A stretch of 64,000 bases of DNA from Xestospongia muta. Its lineage: Eukaryota; Porifera; Demospongiae; Haplosclerida; Petrosiidae. The translations under genes and the position numbers were made by a program. The DNA is taken from assembly GCA_963693285.1 (NCBI GenBank), contig OY848920.1:8096954-8160953 (forward strand). Reading direction: 5' to 3'. Shown in pieces: positions 1 through 10,748 of this stretch; within the stretch, counting starts at the first letter, position 1, and every line of letters starts with the position of its first letter. The notes beneath the pieces were generated by a model. It searched no databases. It was given only the letters and a program-made list of their open reading frames with translations, and was not told the DNA's origin.

Positions 1-218
1 TCAACACAATTACCAGTAGGAGTAACAACATCAGATAGCTCACTCAAAGATCCTGAAAGACCACGACCACATGGAAAGTTATCAGGATAGACCCTAACAG
101 GGACATCAGTAATGGTCATGTCCTGAAGAAGATGGTTTGAGTCAGCTCCATAGCATGAAACAATGCAAGAGATGAGGATAGCTATCAAAAAAGTACAGTT
201 GATATCAATATACATCAT
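1..218 (-). CDS. FReD-like secreted protein, N-terminal part, cut by window edge
   Basis: An open frame starts at an ATG at 218 and runs off the left edge without a stop (72 codons visible). The first 24 or so residues are a hydrophobic signal peptide ending near SCYGA. The motif TITDVPVRVYPDNFPC then parallels TITDVCIPVKVCQGNFQC in the complete gene at 710-1897, so this is the N-terminus of a paralogue. The fibrinogen-like body would lie outside the window. Seen: signal peptide and family-specific N-terminus. Inferred: secretion and a domain layout like its neighbour. Confidence 0.7.
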   Translation of the reverse strand, partial: MMYIDINCTFLIAILISCIVSCYGADSNHLLQDMTITDVPVRVYPDNFPCGRGLSGSLSELSDVVTPTGNCV

Positions 219-414
219 TGATTACTCTTGAGGCTGTATCACTACTCAATGTTAAATATTGTTCATCACATGACTAACACCATAAAGTGGGTGGACACCA
301 CCTACACAGTACAGAGTGAATTTATATATGTACGTAAGTGTATTCATAACATGACGATATTGGCTATACAGCGTATCATCATTATGAAATTATTGGTGAA
401 GATTCTTTAACTAA

Positions 415-610
415 AACTCAATACGATGTAAAAGTAAACACTGATTTTTATTACTAATGTACTACTAGTTACATAAACAGTAGTCCATTAGTAATGACAA
501 CAATGTTATACTTACTTTTACATCATACTAAGTTTGCTTCGTGCAACCTGTATAACAATAATTATATTGGTTAATTCAGCAAATCAATTTTTACAGTGAC
601 ATACACTGTT
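415..610. repeat. Palindromic inverted-repeat element plus conserved right flank (copy 1)
   Basis: Near 418-535 two arms containing gatgtaaaagtaa and its complement ttacttttacatc surround a strong inner hairpin (attactaatg / cattagtaat). A conserved right flank with caacctgtataacaa and aaatcaatttttacagtg runs to about 600. Related copies lie at 46845-46990 and 61228-61345. This looks like a MITE-like dispersed repeat, and it fills most of the gap between the first two FReD-like genes. No coding content was seen. Confidence 0.6.
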
Positions 611-709
611 GCGAGACAATACAAATATCAGCTAATTATGTTACTACTAAACATTACAATCACACATAGTCTTTACAGACAATAATCAGCAGCAAATAGC
701 CTTATGCAG

Positions 710-1897
710 TTAACGAATATAAAGATCAATGACTTCCAAAGGAGTATCTTCATCCCATATGTGTTCACTACCACACATTCTTAGTTCAATATCTTCAGAA
801 GTGGTTTCATTGAGTGTAGTCATAAACCATGGCATATTAGGGTTAGTACAACAAGGTTCTTCTTCTCCGTCACATCCTTGACCATCCCACAATGGATCAT
901 TGGGGTATAAGATTGACCTGTATGGTAATCCCGGAGATAATGCAGACTCACAATAATAATTACTTCCTACAAAGCTAGGTACAGTTGTTCCTGTACTGTT
1001 AATATTGCATGGACAATTATACTGAGCAGCATCAGTAATAATTTCACTTTTCTCTCTTGCACCACATGCAAAAGTCCAGATATGTTTACGAGGATTGCTG
1101 CCATAAGTAATAGTAACACCATCAACATATGTGTTACAGTTCTCAATGTTTGGATTGGCATTAGTACCAGCCAAAGGTGGAAACCCATCAGGTGCACCAA
1201 ACTGATAAGCCTTTATTTGACCACATACTTTACTATAGTGATATCCTTGAACCGAATAAACTATAGATGAAGAAGTAGGTCGACCACAAAGTCCATGACC
1301 CATGTTGTTAAATTGTCGTAATGTTATTCCAGGAGGACATGTTGCACCAGGATTACTCATGTTGAGGTAGCCTACTCTCATCCAACCTCCCTTACCATCA
1401 CAGTTACTACCCTCCATATCACAATAGACAGATATAAGAGAGCCATTAGGAGCTCGTATTGTATAATAGCCTGAGAGAGAAAGTCTATTTTTCTGTTTGA
1501 TATCAAGACACCTAGTTGGATACGAGTTAATGAACTTGGAGATCACTTCTAATTGTCCCATTAACTTCTCACCAAGATCAGTAATATTATCACATTCATA
1601 AGACTTTTCAACACAATGTTGTGATGAATAAAAGTTTGTAATCATTTCATTATTCATATAGTTCTTTTCACTACAGACATTACAACTCTCAATGGGAGGG
1701 AAAAAATTGGAGAAAATATTTAAGGATTCAGAAAGTCCTTGCTGAGTACATTGAAAGTTACCTTGACAGACCTTAACTGGTATACATACATCTGTAATGG
1801 TCGTATTTTGAAGTGGTTGCATTTTGGCATTATCTCCATAGCACCAAGAAATGAGAGCTCCAAATAAAAGAAAACACTTAAGAATGAGGGACTTCAT
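710..1897 (-). CDS. FReD-like secreted protein, complete, intronless
   Basis: The likely start is the ATG at 1897, opening a signal peptide (MKSLILKCFLLFGALISWCYG) and giving 395 residues. A longer frame reaches 2020, but its extra 41 residues look like leader. After the signal come a cysteine-rich region, a short helical segment and then the family module: SGYYTI...[82 protein letters not shown] and the C-terminal EDTPLEVIDLYI. The first part resembles the start of fibrinogen C-terminal domains. The second half belongs to a module I know only from uncharacterised invertebrate proteins. A secreted or surface recognition role is inference. Confidence 0.85.
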   Translation of the reverse strand: MKSLILKCFLLFGALISWCYGDNAKMQPLQNTTITDVCIPVKVCQGNFQCTQQGLSESLNIFSNFFPPIESCNVCSEKNYMNNEMITNFYSSQHCVEKSYECDNITDLGEKLMGQLEVISKFINSYPTRCLDIKQKNRLSLSGYYTIRAPNGSLISVYCDMEGSNCDGKGGWMRVGYLNMSNPGATCPPGITLRQFNNMGHGLCGRPTSSSIVYSVQGYHYSKVCGQIKAYQFGAPDGFPPLAGTNANPNIENCNTYVDGVTITYGSNPRKHIWTFACGAREKSEIITDAAQYNCPCNINSTGTTVPSFVGSNYYCESALSPGLPYRSILYPNDPLWDGQGCDGEEEPCCTNPNMPWFMTTLNETTSEDIELRMCGSEHIWDEDTPLEVIDLYIR

Positions 1898-3309
1898 TGT
1901 GCAACTCCTGATGTCGAGTAACATGCAGACACTTACAACATAAACTAAATTTATCGGCGACCGCCGTCCGGGAATGGTAGTATACGGACATGAACGATGA
2001 AGACCTTTCTTTGCATACACCCCCTCCTGTTTTTTTTTATTCTTTCTCGTTTAAGTTAAATATGTTGGACGTAGTTATGGTTTACATGTATCGAGTTTGA
2101 CGAATTCTGTAATGGTCGCTGACATTTTGCGATGATCTCTTAATTACAATAATAGTTGACTTACTTTACTGTGTGTTAGAGTTCAGGATTTAGGAATTGA
2201 CGTCTTAGATTAGCCTTGCATGCCTATTTGAGCTAAAATAGATCTAGAAATAGCTTTAGCAACTTCATTTATAACGAGGTCCACACCAGAGTTAAATGTT
2301 TATTCCATTATGCTACAATTAACAGCCAGTCAAGAATCGTTGTCCTGTCATATTACAGCCTTATTGGTAATGTAGATTTATTTGTATGCTAAGAAGTCAA
2401 TATTTTAGTGTGATTAATTAGTATTTGTGACCTGATTTGTGAAAAGGGACCACTGTTAAAACATCTCGACAAACAATTTTGTGTACATACAGTTGCTATA
2501 TATATGCGCATAATTATTCCTGGTAACTGTATGTACATAAAACTGTTTTTGAGATGTTTCAATAGTAGTCTCTTTTCATAAATCAGGTCATAAAGTTTTG
2601 ACAGAAGTGGTCCCTTATTACAAATCAGGTCGCATTTAGAGTTTTGGATGTGGGGATCAGTTTATATAATACATACTAAAGTATTGGCTCCTTGTTGGAT
2701 GAACAAACACTGCATATAATGGTAACATCTTAAGCAACTCCAGAATGTTACAGATATATTCAGGATAAAATCATTAACATAAAATATATTATTAATATTA
2801 TTAGGTAATCTTAATTCTTATTCTTAAAGGTAATGTAATTAAAATTAGATTTTGGTTAATCAGTTAACCAATCTATTGAAATTACTTTTAATAGACAAAA
2901 GAGATACTGTGTCATATATACTGATATATATAATACATTGTGTTATTATTTTAATATCAAAATTACTACTAATATATGTAAAGATCAATAATATTCAAAG
3001 GATGTTTCAGAATACATTATCATTGAGTATGCAGAAAAAACTAATAATAATAACAGATGTTTGTTTGCAATAATTAATTACATTCAAACTAATGATTCTG
3101 ATAAGTAAAATATAGAAGAAAGTGAGTTTATCAAGTTTTGACTCCGTTCTTTTGTTGTATTAGACTTGTACTGTACAAGGAGACTGATTTATCAATTTTC
3201 TAATATTGTTCACTGTTGTAGTTGTGTTCTAATCTCAAATTCATTACACTTATAACCTAATTAAAATAAAATATACTTTATTAGTAACAATAATAATCAT
3301 TAATTTATT
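1898..3309. other. Intergenic, no gene seen; holds inverted-repeat elements
   Basis: AT-rich sequence between two FReD-like genes. Apart from the inverted-repeat element at 2429-2634, only short meaningless frames are present. Confidence 0.5.
2429..2634. repeat. MITE-like element with long terminal inverted repeats
   Basis: The left end begins gacctgatttgtgaaaag and the right end (to 2589) finishes cataaatcaggtc. The interior is also self-complementary (cgacaaacaattttgtgtac against gtacataaaactgtttttg), so the 161-bp unit folds into one long hairpin. A second half-copy (agtggtcccttattacaaatcaggtc) follows to about 2634. A related copy is at 48283-48373. No transposase is encoded. Confidence 0.6.
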
Positions 3310-3525
3310 ATTTGGATATGAGTAAATGAACTTTGGAGATTGTTTCTAATTGTCCCATCATTTCCCACCATAGCAGCATCATTATTAAAATTATTAATAA
3401 AAGGTCTGCTGTCATAAATGATAACACCAGCAAAGTGTATATTATGTTTTCAATGTTTGGACTGACATAACTACCACACAAAGGTGTGTTATGACCACGT
3501 CAACAGTGCACCAAATTAATATAAT
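3310..3525 (-). pseudogene. Decayed FReD-like gene fragment
   Basis: Two short stretches match the complete gene at 710-1897 at nucleotide level. Positions 3312-3370 resemble the coding segment around 1515-1575. Positions 3425-3520 resemble the segment coding NCNTYVDGV to GFPPL, including caatgtttggactgacat and caaaggtg. The order is right but the frame is destroyed and much is missing. It is a relic of another family member. Confidence 0.45.
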
Positions 3526-3785
3526 TATGAAATTGGAACTTTGATATTAAAATCTAAAATAAATAAAAAATCTAATCTTCTAATTACATGCATTAAACAA
3601 ATTTAGTTGATCATTAATATTTGCAACATTACAATAATTGTAAGTCTTCCTACTTATCAACAGACAATAGAAGTTCAATATTGTTCTTGTCAATACGTAT
3701 ACAAGTACAAAAGATATACTATGCCACATCATTATTAGAACAACTTACTAGACTAATGCTAAAAAGCCGACTAGGAATAACACAG

Positions 3786-5222
3786 TTACCTAACATAAAG
3801 TTCAATAATATCCAGAGGAGTATCTTCATCATTATAACTTTGACTTGCACACACCCTTAATTCAATATCTTCAGCGGTAGTTTCATTGAGAGTCTTAATA
3901 AACCATGGCATCTTAGGGTTAGTACAACATGGTCTTTCATTTCCATTACATTGTTGTCCATCCCACAATGGATCACTAGGATATAGAACATCCTGCCACC
4001 ATTGTCCTTCAGGCAATCCAGATTCACAGTAATTATCATTACCAACAAAATTAGGTGATGTTGTGCCAAAACTCCTAGTATTACATGGACATAAAAGATC
4101 ACCCCAAGGATGACCCTCACTTAAACCACCAGCATAAGTCCAGATATGTTTACGAGGATTACTACCATAAGTAATAGTAACACCATCAACATATGTGTTA
4201 CAGTTATCAATGTTCGGGCCACCTTTTTGACCACCCAAGGGTGGAAAAGCATCTGGTGCACGGAACTGATAACCTCTTATTTGACCACAGATCATGTTAT
4301 ACTGGATTGCGTGTGAAGGAAAGAAAGTGGTTGCATATCTTGCTCCTATAGAAAGACCACATACACCATGATCAATGCTGCTAAACTGTCTTAGTGTTAG
4401 TCCAGGAGGACAGGTAACACCAGGTTCACTCATGTTGAGGTAGCCCACTCTCATACCATCACAGTTACTACCCTCCATATCACAGTAGACTGATATAATA
4501 GAACCATTAGAAGCTTGTATTTTGTAAAAGCCAGATGGAGCTGCACTACTTGTTTGTAATATTTGAAAACAGTTAAGCAAAAAAAGGCTATTAATATAGT
4601 CTTTTAAATTACAGTGGATCAGAATTAGAGAGTAATTAGATAATTGTATTGTGTAATAAGCTGATGGAGCAGAGCTAAATGTTTTAAAAACTTGAGAGCA
4701 ATTACTGAATGAAAAGCTATTAATATACTCGACTATGTCACAGTACTTTGAGATCATGACACCATCAGCAAGGATTTTATAGTAGCCTGATTGAGCAAAA
4801 TTATTTTCTTGGAATACTTGAGAACAATTATAGCCATCAATATAATCCTCTACTTTACAGTAAATTGATATAAGAGAACCATTGGAACTGCGCATTATAT
4901 AATATCCTGATGGAACTGAAGTGTATTCTGTAAAGAGCTTTGAACAGTTTAAAGGAAACCTTTGGCAAGAGGCAGGGAGTTGGATGGGACAGAGAATAAA
5001 CGTTGTAGTCTTGTTTTCTTTTAAATTGAACTTCTTTCCACTATTACTAGGAATACAACAGTGCTGTTCATAGAGTGAGGGAGGACGTGGAGTTAGTAGA
5101 CTAGTACAGTCAATCATAAAATCAGATAACCCCATACAAGTACTGACAGCTACTTGTAGCCAAAAGAAGAGGATCGTAATATTTTCCATCTTTACACACA
5201 GTTCACAAGATCTTGTAATCAT
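3786..5222 (-). CDS. FReD-like secreted protein with four tandem N-terminal subdomains
   Basis: Complete intronless frame of 478 residues from the ATG at 5222; an ATG at 5189 ([18 protein letters not shown]) gives a cleaner signal peptide and matches the likely start of the paralogue at 19971-21011. Distinctive here are four tandem copies of a roughly 42-residue unit at residues 92-130, 131-172, 173-215 and 216-256, each of the form NCSQ.F......PSGYY.I...NGS.IS.YC. The single-copy form of this unit opens the module in the paralogues. The body follows ([57 protein letters not shown]). The EGGW residues before MRVGY are missing. Its ligand is unknown. Confidence 0.85.
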   Translation of the reverse strand: MITRSCELCVKMENITILFFWLQVAVSTCMGLSDFMIDCTSLLTPRPPSLYEQHCCIPSNSGKKFNLKENKTTTFILCPIQLPASCQRFPLNCSKLFTEYTSVPSGYYIMRSSNGSLISIYCKVEDYIDGYNCSQVFQENNFAQSGYYKILADGVMISKYCDIVEYINSFSFSNCSQVFKTFSSAPSAYYTIQLSNYSLILIHCNLKDYINSLFLLNCFQILQTSSAAPSGFYKIQASNGSIISVYCDMEGSNCDGMRVGYLNMSEPGVTCPPGLTLRQFSSIDHGVCGLSIGARYATTFFPSHAIQYNMICGQIRGYQFRAPDAFPPLGGQKGGPNIDNCNTYVDGVTITYGSNPRKHIWTYAGGLSEGHPWGDLLCPCNTRSFGTTSPNFVGNDNYCESGLPEGQWWQDVLYPSDPLWDGQQCNGNERPCCTNPKMPWFIKTLNETTAEDIELRVCASQSYNDEDTPLDIIELYVR

Positions 5223-6296
5223 AGCATATATATTTGCTAAATTTTTAACTGGTTAATATATGTTGTTCAAAAGTTGGCTATACTTATTGATTGTTGATTC
5301 AACACTTAATTATAAGTTCAGAATAAAGACATATTATATCATAAATACTATCATATGTACATAGATTTAATGGGCATAATTTAGATCAACTAATGGAATG
5401 TTGTCATTGTTAGGTTAACGTTACTTCAAATTGTTGTTTTAATAAGCTAAAACACGTTTGCCAAACACAATGTCGTTTACATTGCTAATAATGGAAAATG
5501 CCTAATAATTGATTCTCATACAATAGTTACTATTTTAATTGTATAGCTCATTCAAGCATACCATTAAACTTAGGCAATGAGCAATATATATATAGACATC
5601 TATATAATATAGATTATAGTGTATGTAATGTACTATAATGTACAGCAATAACAATTATTAACAATGTAAACAGCATTATTTCCAACAATCATGTTTTTAA
5701 GATGACAATTTGAAACAACAATAATCTAGAAATGACAACAATCATAATAATCACAACATATATTTACTAGATTTTTAACTGATTTATAAATGTTGTTCAG
5801 AGAGTTGGCTATACTTATTGATTGTTGACTCTACACTTAATTGTAAGTTCAGAATAAAGTCATATTATGTCGTGAGTACTATCGTATGTACATAGAACTT
5901 GAGTGCATAATTTAGATTAACTAATGGATCGTTGTCATTAGTTGATTAATGTTGTTTCATATTGTTGTCTTTTATAAGCTAAAAACACATTTGCCAGACA
6001 TAATGTTGTTTACATTGCTAACAATAGCAAATGTCTAATAATTGATTCATATACAACACTTACTATTTTGAGTGTATCCATTAAACTTAGGCAATTAGCA
6101 ATACATATAGACATCTATATAATATAGATCATATAGTATGTTATGTACCATAATGTATAGCATTAACTATTATTAACAATGTAAACAATATTATTTCCAA
6201 CAAACATGTTTTTAAAGATGATAATTTCAAACAACAATAATCTAAAAATGATAACAAACCTTTTAGGTAATGTAAATATGTATATAAACTAAGTAC
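5223..6296. repeat. Two tandem copies of the FReD-like 5' flank
   Basis: About 5223-5740 and 5750-6296 are two diverged copies of the upstream region found before every gene of this subfamily. Shared landmarks are gttggctatacttattgattgttga, taagttcagaataaag, a stretch with gccaaacacaatgt or gccagacataatgt, and tataatatagat. The second copy is followed directly by the truncated gene at 6297, so a coding portion between the two flanks has been lost. The flank presumably holds the promoter; no convincing TATA or Inr could be assigned. Confidence 0.6.
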
Positions 6297-6980
6297 TTAT
6301 GAGTGTTTATAGCATATTCTGAACTTACGAGGATTTCTACCATAAGCAATGGTAACACCATCAACATATGTGTTACAATTGTTAATACTTGGACTGACAT
6401 TACTATCAGGCAAGGGTGGAAATCCATCTGACGCATGAAACTGATAACCTCTTAATTGACCACAGACATGGCTGTAATAAAGTCCATGAGCCAAGTAAAA
6501 TGTAGAAGAAGACATAGGTCGACCACATACACCATGATCAATGTTGCTAAATTGTCGTAACATTAGTCCAGGAGGACAGATAACACCAGGTTCACTCATG
6601 TTGAGGTAGCCTACTCTCATCCAACCTCCCTCACCATCACAGTTACTACCTACCATGTCACAGTAAACTGATATATGAGAACCATTAGGAGCTATTATTG
6701 TATAATAGTCTGATGGAGCTGAAATATTTTGTTTGAAGAGATCTGAACAATTTAAAAGAAGCTTTTTACAGGAGGTGGGAACTTGGTTGGGACAAAGAAT
6801 AATTCTTACAATATTGTTTTTTCTTGTCTTGAACTGCTTTCCTCTGTTACTAGGAATACAACAGTATTGTTCATAGAGTGAGGGAGGACGTGGAGTTAGT
6901 AGACTAGTACAGTCACCCATACAAACAGATGACCCTTTACAAGTACTGACAGCTACTTGTAGCCAACAGAAAAGAATCAT
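6297..6980 (-). CDS. Truncated FReD-like gene, array copy 1
   Basis: The open frame extends to 7025, but its first codon is GTG. The ancestral ATG (present in the genes at 3786 and 19971) is ATA here, so the first usable ATG is at 6980 (MILFCWLQVAVSTCKG), giving 227 residues with a short signal peptide. The module runs through [40 protein letters not shown] and NPRK, then ends after a family-foreign tail FRICYKHS. The DPLWDG, CCTNP and EDTPL half is absent. Copy-specific changes include DYYTI in place of GYYTI and CDMVGSN in place of CDMEGSN. It may be a shortened secreted protein, a cassette exon or a pseudogene. Confidence 0.55.
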   Translation of the reverse strand: MILFCWLQVAVSTCKGSSVCMGDCTSLLTPRPPSLYEQYCCIPSNRGKQFKTRKNNIVRIILCPNQVPTSCKKLLLNCSDLFKQNISAPSDYYTIIAPNGSHISVYCDMVGSNCDGEGGWMRVGYLNMSEPGVICPPGLMLRQFSNIDHGVCGRPMSSSTFYLAHGLYYSHVCGQLRGYQFHASDGFPPLPDSNVSPSINNCNTYVDGVTIAYGRNPRKFRICYKHS

Positions 6981-7552
6981 AATATTTTCTATTTCTACAC
7001 ACAGTTCACAAGATCTAGTAATCACAGCATATATACTGGTTATATGTGTTGTTTAAAGAGTTGGCTATACTTATTGATTGTTGACTCTACACTTAATTGT
7101 AAGTTCAGAATAAAGTCATATTATGTCGTGAGTACTATCGTATGTACATAGAACTTGAGTGCATAATTTAGATTAACTAATGGATCGTTGTCATTAGTTG
7201 ATTAATGTTGTTTCATATTGTTGTCTTTTATAAGCTAAAAACACATTTGCCAGACATAATGTTGTTTACATTGCTAACAATAGCAAATGTCTAATAATTG
7301 ATTCATATACAACACTTACTATTTTGAGTGTATCCATTAAACTTAGGCAATTAGCAATACATATAGACATCTATATAATATAGATCATATAGTATGTTAT
7401 GTACCATAATGTATAGCATTAACTATTATTAACAATGTAAACAATATTATTTCCAACAAACATGTTTTTAAAGATGATAATTTCAAACAACAATAATCTA
7501 AAAATGATAACAAACCTTTTAGGTAATGTAAATATGTATATAAACTAAGTAC

Positions 7553-8236
7553 TTATGAGTGTTTATAGCATATTCTGAACTTACGAGGATTTCTACCATA
7601 AGCAATGGTAACACCATCAACATATGTGTTACAATTGTTAATACTTGGACTGACATTACTATCAGGCAAAGGTGGAAATCCATCTGACGCATGAAACTGA
7701 TAACCTCTTAATTGACCACAGACATGGCTGTAATAAAGTCCATGAGCCAAGTAAAATGTAGAAGAAGACATAGGTCGACCACATACACCATGATCAATGT
7801 TGCTAAATTGTCGTAACATTAGTCCAGGAGGACAGATAACACCAGGTTCACTCATGTTGAGGTAGCCTACTCTCATCCAGCCTCCCTCACCATCACAGTT
7901 ACTACCCTCCATGTCACAGTAAACTGATATATGAGAACCAATAGGAGCTATTATTGTATAATAGCCTGATGGAGCTAAAATATTTTGTTTGAAGAGATCT
8001 GAACAATTTAAAGGAAGCTTTTTACAGGAGGTGGGAACTTGGTTGGGACAAAGAATAATTCTTACAATATTGCTTTTTCTTGTCTTGAACTGCTTTCCTC
8101 TATTACTAGGAATACAACAGTATTGTTCATAGAGTGAGGGAGGACGTGGAGTTAGTAGACTAGTACAGTAACCCATACAAACAGATGACCCTTTACAAGT
8201 ACTGACAGCTACTTGTAGCCAACAGAAAAGAATCAT
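7553..8236 (-). CDS. Truncated FReD-like gene, array copy 2
   Basis: Same structure as copy 1: ATG at 8236, ancestral ATG lost, truncation after NPRK with tail FRICYKHS. Distinguishing residues are MGYCTSLL (copy 1 has MGDCTSLL), NILAPSGYY and APIGSHIS, the last removing the N-glycosylation sequon NGS found in the others. The reading frame is open, with no internal stop. Whether it is expressed cannot be told from sequence. Confidence 0.55.
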   Translation of the reverse strand: MILFCWLQVAVSTCKGSSVCMGYCTSLLTPRPPSLYEQYCCIPSNRGKQFKTRKSNIVRIILCPNQVPTSCKKLPLNCSDLFKQNILAPSGYYTIIAPIGSHISVYCDMEGSNCDGEGGWMRVGYLNMSEPGVICPPGLMLRQFSNIDHGVCGRPMSSSTFYLAHGLYYSHVCGQLRGYQFHASDGFPPLPDSNVSPSINNCNTYVDGVTIAYGRNPRKFRICYKHS

Positions 8237-8808
8237 AATATTTTCTATTTCTACACACAGTTCACAAGATCTAGTAATCACAGCATATATACTGGTTATA
8301 TGTGTTGTTTAAAGAGTTGGCTATACTTATTGATTGTTGACTCTACACTTAATTGTAAGTTCAGAATAAAGTCATATTATGTCGTGAGTACTATCGTATG
8401 TACATAGAACTTGAGTGCATATTTTAGATTAACTAATGGATCGTTGTCATTAGTTGATTAATGTTGTTTCATATTGTTGTCTTTTATAAGCTAAAAACAC
8501 ATTTGCCAGGCATAATGTTGTTTACATTGCTAACAATAGCAAATGTCTAATAATTGATTCATATACAACACTTACTATTTTAAGTGTATCCATTAAACTT
8601 AGGCAATGAGCAATACATATAGATATCTATATAATATAGATCATATAGTATGTTATGTACCATAATGTATAGCATTAACTATTATTAACAATGTAAACAA
8701 TATTATTTCCAACAAACATGTTTTTAAAGATGATAATTTCAAACAACAATAATCTAAAAATGATAACAAACCTTTTAGGTAATGTAAATATGTATATAAA
8801 CTAAGTAC

Positions 8809-9492
8809 TTATGAGTGTTTATAGCATATTCTGAACTTACGAGGATTTCTACCATAAGCAATGGTAACGCCATCAACATATGTGTTACAATTGTTAATAC
8901 TTGGACTGACATTACTATCAGGCAAAGGTGGAAATCCATCTGACGCACGAAACTGATAACCTCTTAATTGACCACAGACATGGCTGTAATAAAGTCCATG
9001 AGCCAAGTAAAATGTAGAAGAAGACATAGGTCGACCACATACACCATGATCAATGTTGCTAAATTGTCGTAACGTTAGTCCAGGAGGACAGATAACACCA
9101 GGTTCACTCATGTTGAGGTAGCCTACTCTCATCCAACCTCCCTCACCATCACAGTTACTACCCTCCATGTCACAATAGACTGATATATGAGAACCATTAG
9201 GAGCTATTATTGTATAATAGCCGGATGGAGCTGAAATATTTTGTTTGAAGAGATCTGAACAATTTAAAGGAAGCTTTTTACAGGAGTTGGGAACTTGGTT
9301 GGGACAAAGAATAATTCTTAAAATATTGTTTTTTCTTGTCTTGAACTGCTTTCCTCTGTTACTAGGAATACAACAGTATTGTTCATAGAGTGAGGGAGGA
9401 CGTGGAGTTAGTAGACTAGTACAGTAACCCATACAAACAGATGACCCTTTACAAGTACTGACAGCTACTTGTAGCCAACAGAAAAGAATCAT
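8809..9492 (-). CDS. Truncated FReD-like gene, array copy 3
   Basis: Same structure as copy 1 with ATG at 9492. Variants include [25 protein letters not shown] and YQFRASDG. The frame is intact to the tail FRICYKHS. Copies 3 and 4 share LTLRQF and YQFRAS against LMLRQF and YQFHAS in copies 1 and 2, suggesting a two-step expansion. Confidence 0.55.
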   Translation of the reverse strand: MILFCWLQVAVSTCKGSSVCMGYCTSLLTPRPPSLYEQYCCIPSNRGKQFKTRKNNILRIILCPNQVPNSCKKLPLNCSDLFKQNISAPSGYYTIIAPNGSHISVYCDMEGSNCDGEGGWMRVGYLNMSEPGVICPPGLTLRQFSNIDHGVCGRPMSSSTFYLAHGLYYSHVCGQLRGYQFRASDGFPPLPDSNVSPSINNCNTYVDGVTIAYGRNPRKFRICYKHS

Positions 9493-10064
9493 AATATTTT
9501 CTATTTCTACACACAGTTCACAAGATCTAGTAATCACAGCATATATACTGGTTATATGTGTTGTTTAAAGAGTTGGCTATACTTATTGATTGTTGACTCT
9601 ACACTTAATTGTAAGTTCAGAATAAAGTCATATTATGTCGTGAGTACTATCGTATGTACATAGAACTTGAGTGCATAATTTAGATTAACTAATGGATCGT
9701 TGTCATTAGTTGATTAATGTTGTTTCATATTGTTGTCTTTTATAAGCTAAAAACACATTTGCCAGACATAATGTTGTTTACATTGCTAACAATAGCAAAT
9801 GTCTAATAATTGATTCATATACAACACTTACTATTTTGAGTGTATCCATTAAACTTAGGCAATTAGCAATACATATAGACATCTATATAATATAGATCAT
9901 ATAGTATGTTATGTACCATAATGTATAGCATTAACTATTATTAACAATGTAAACAATATTATTTCCAACAAACATGTTTTTAAAGATGATAATTTCAAAC
10001 AACAATAATCTAAAAATGATAACAAACCTTTTAGGTAATGTAAATATGTATATAAACTAAGTAC

Positions 10065-10748
10065 TTATGAGTGTTTATAGCATATTCTGAACTTACGAGG
10101 ATTTCTACCATAAGCAATGGTAACACCATCAACATATGTGTTACAATTGTTAATACTTGGACTGACATTACTATCAGGCAAAGGTGGAAATCCATCTGAC
10201 GCACGAAACTGATAACCTCTTAATTGACCACAGACATGGCTGTAATAAAGTCCATGAGCCAAGTAAAATGTAGAAGAAGACATAGGTCGACCACATACAC
10301 CATGATCAATGTTGCTAAATTGTCGTAACGTTAGTCCAGGAGGACAGATAACACCAGGTTCACTCATGTTGAGGTAACCTACTCTCATCCAACCTCCCTC
10401 ACCATCACAGTTACTACCCTCCATGTCACAGTAAACTGATATATGAGAACCATTAGGAGCTATTATTGTATAATAGTCTGATGGAGCTGAAATATTTTGT
10501 TTGAAGAGATCTGAACAATTTAAAGGAAGCTTTTTACAGGAGGTGGGAACTTGGTTGGGACAAAGAATAATTCTTAAAATATTGTTTTTTCTTGTCTTGA
10601 ACTGCTTTCCTCTGTTACTAGGAATACAACAGTATTGTTCATAGAGTGAGGGAGGACGTGGAGTTAGTAGACTAGTACAGTAACCCATACAAACAGATGA
10701 CCCTTTACAAGTACTGACAGCTACTTGTAGCCAACAGAAAAGAATCAT
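10065..10748 (-). CDS. Truncated FReD-like gene, array copy 4
   Basis: Same structure as copy 1 with ATG at 10748. It has LTLRQF and YQFRAS like copy 3, but SDYYTI like copy 1, a mosaic pattern compatible with gene conversion among the copies. The frame is open to the tail FRICYKHS and the C-terminal third of the family module is absent. Confidence 0.55.
   Translation of the reverse strand: MILFCWLQVAVSTCKGSSVCMGYCTSLLTPRPPSLYEQYCCIPSNRGKQFKTRKNNILRIILCPNQVPTSCKKLPLNCSDLFKQNISAPSDYYTIIAPNGSHISVYCDMEGSNCDGEGGWMRVGYLNMSEPGVICPPGLTLRQFSNIDHGVCGRPMSSSTFYLAHGLYYSHVCGQLRGYQFRASDGFPPLPDSNVSPSINNCNTYVDGVTIAYGRNPRKFRICYKHS

Noticed and set aside
1898..2020. N-terminal extension of the gene at 710
   Set aside because: The 41 extra residues lack family similarity and would bury the clear signal peptide starting at 1897.
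6981..7025. Starting the array genes at the GTG that opens the frame
   Set aside because: Eukaryotic initiation at GTG is unlikely; the ancestral ATG is mutated and the next ATG at 6980 is the simplest start.
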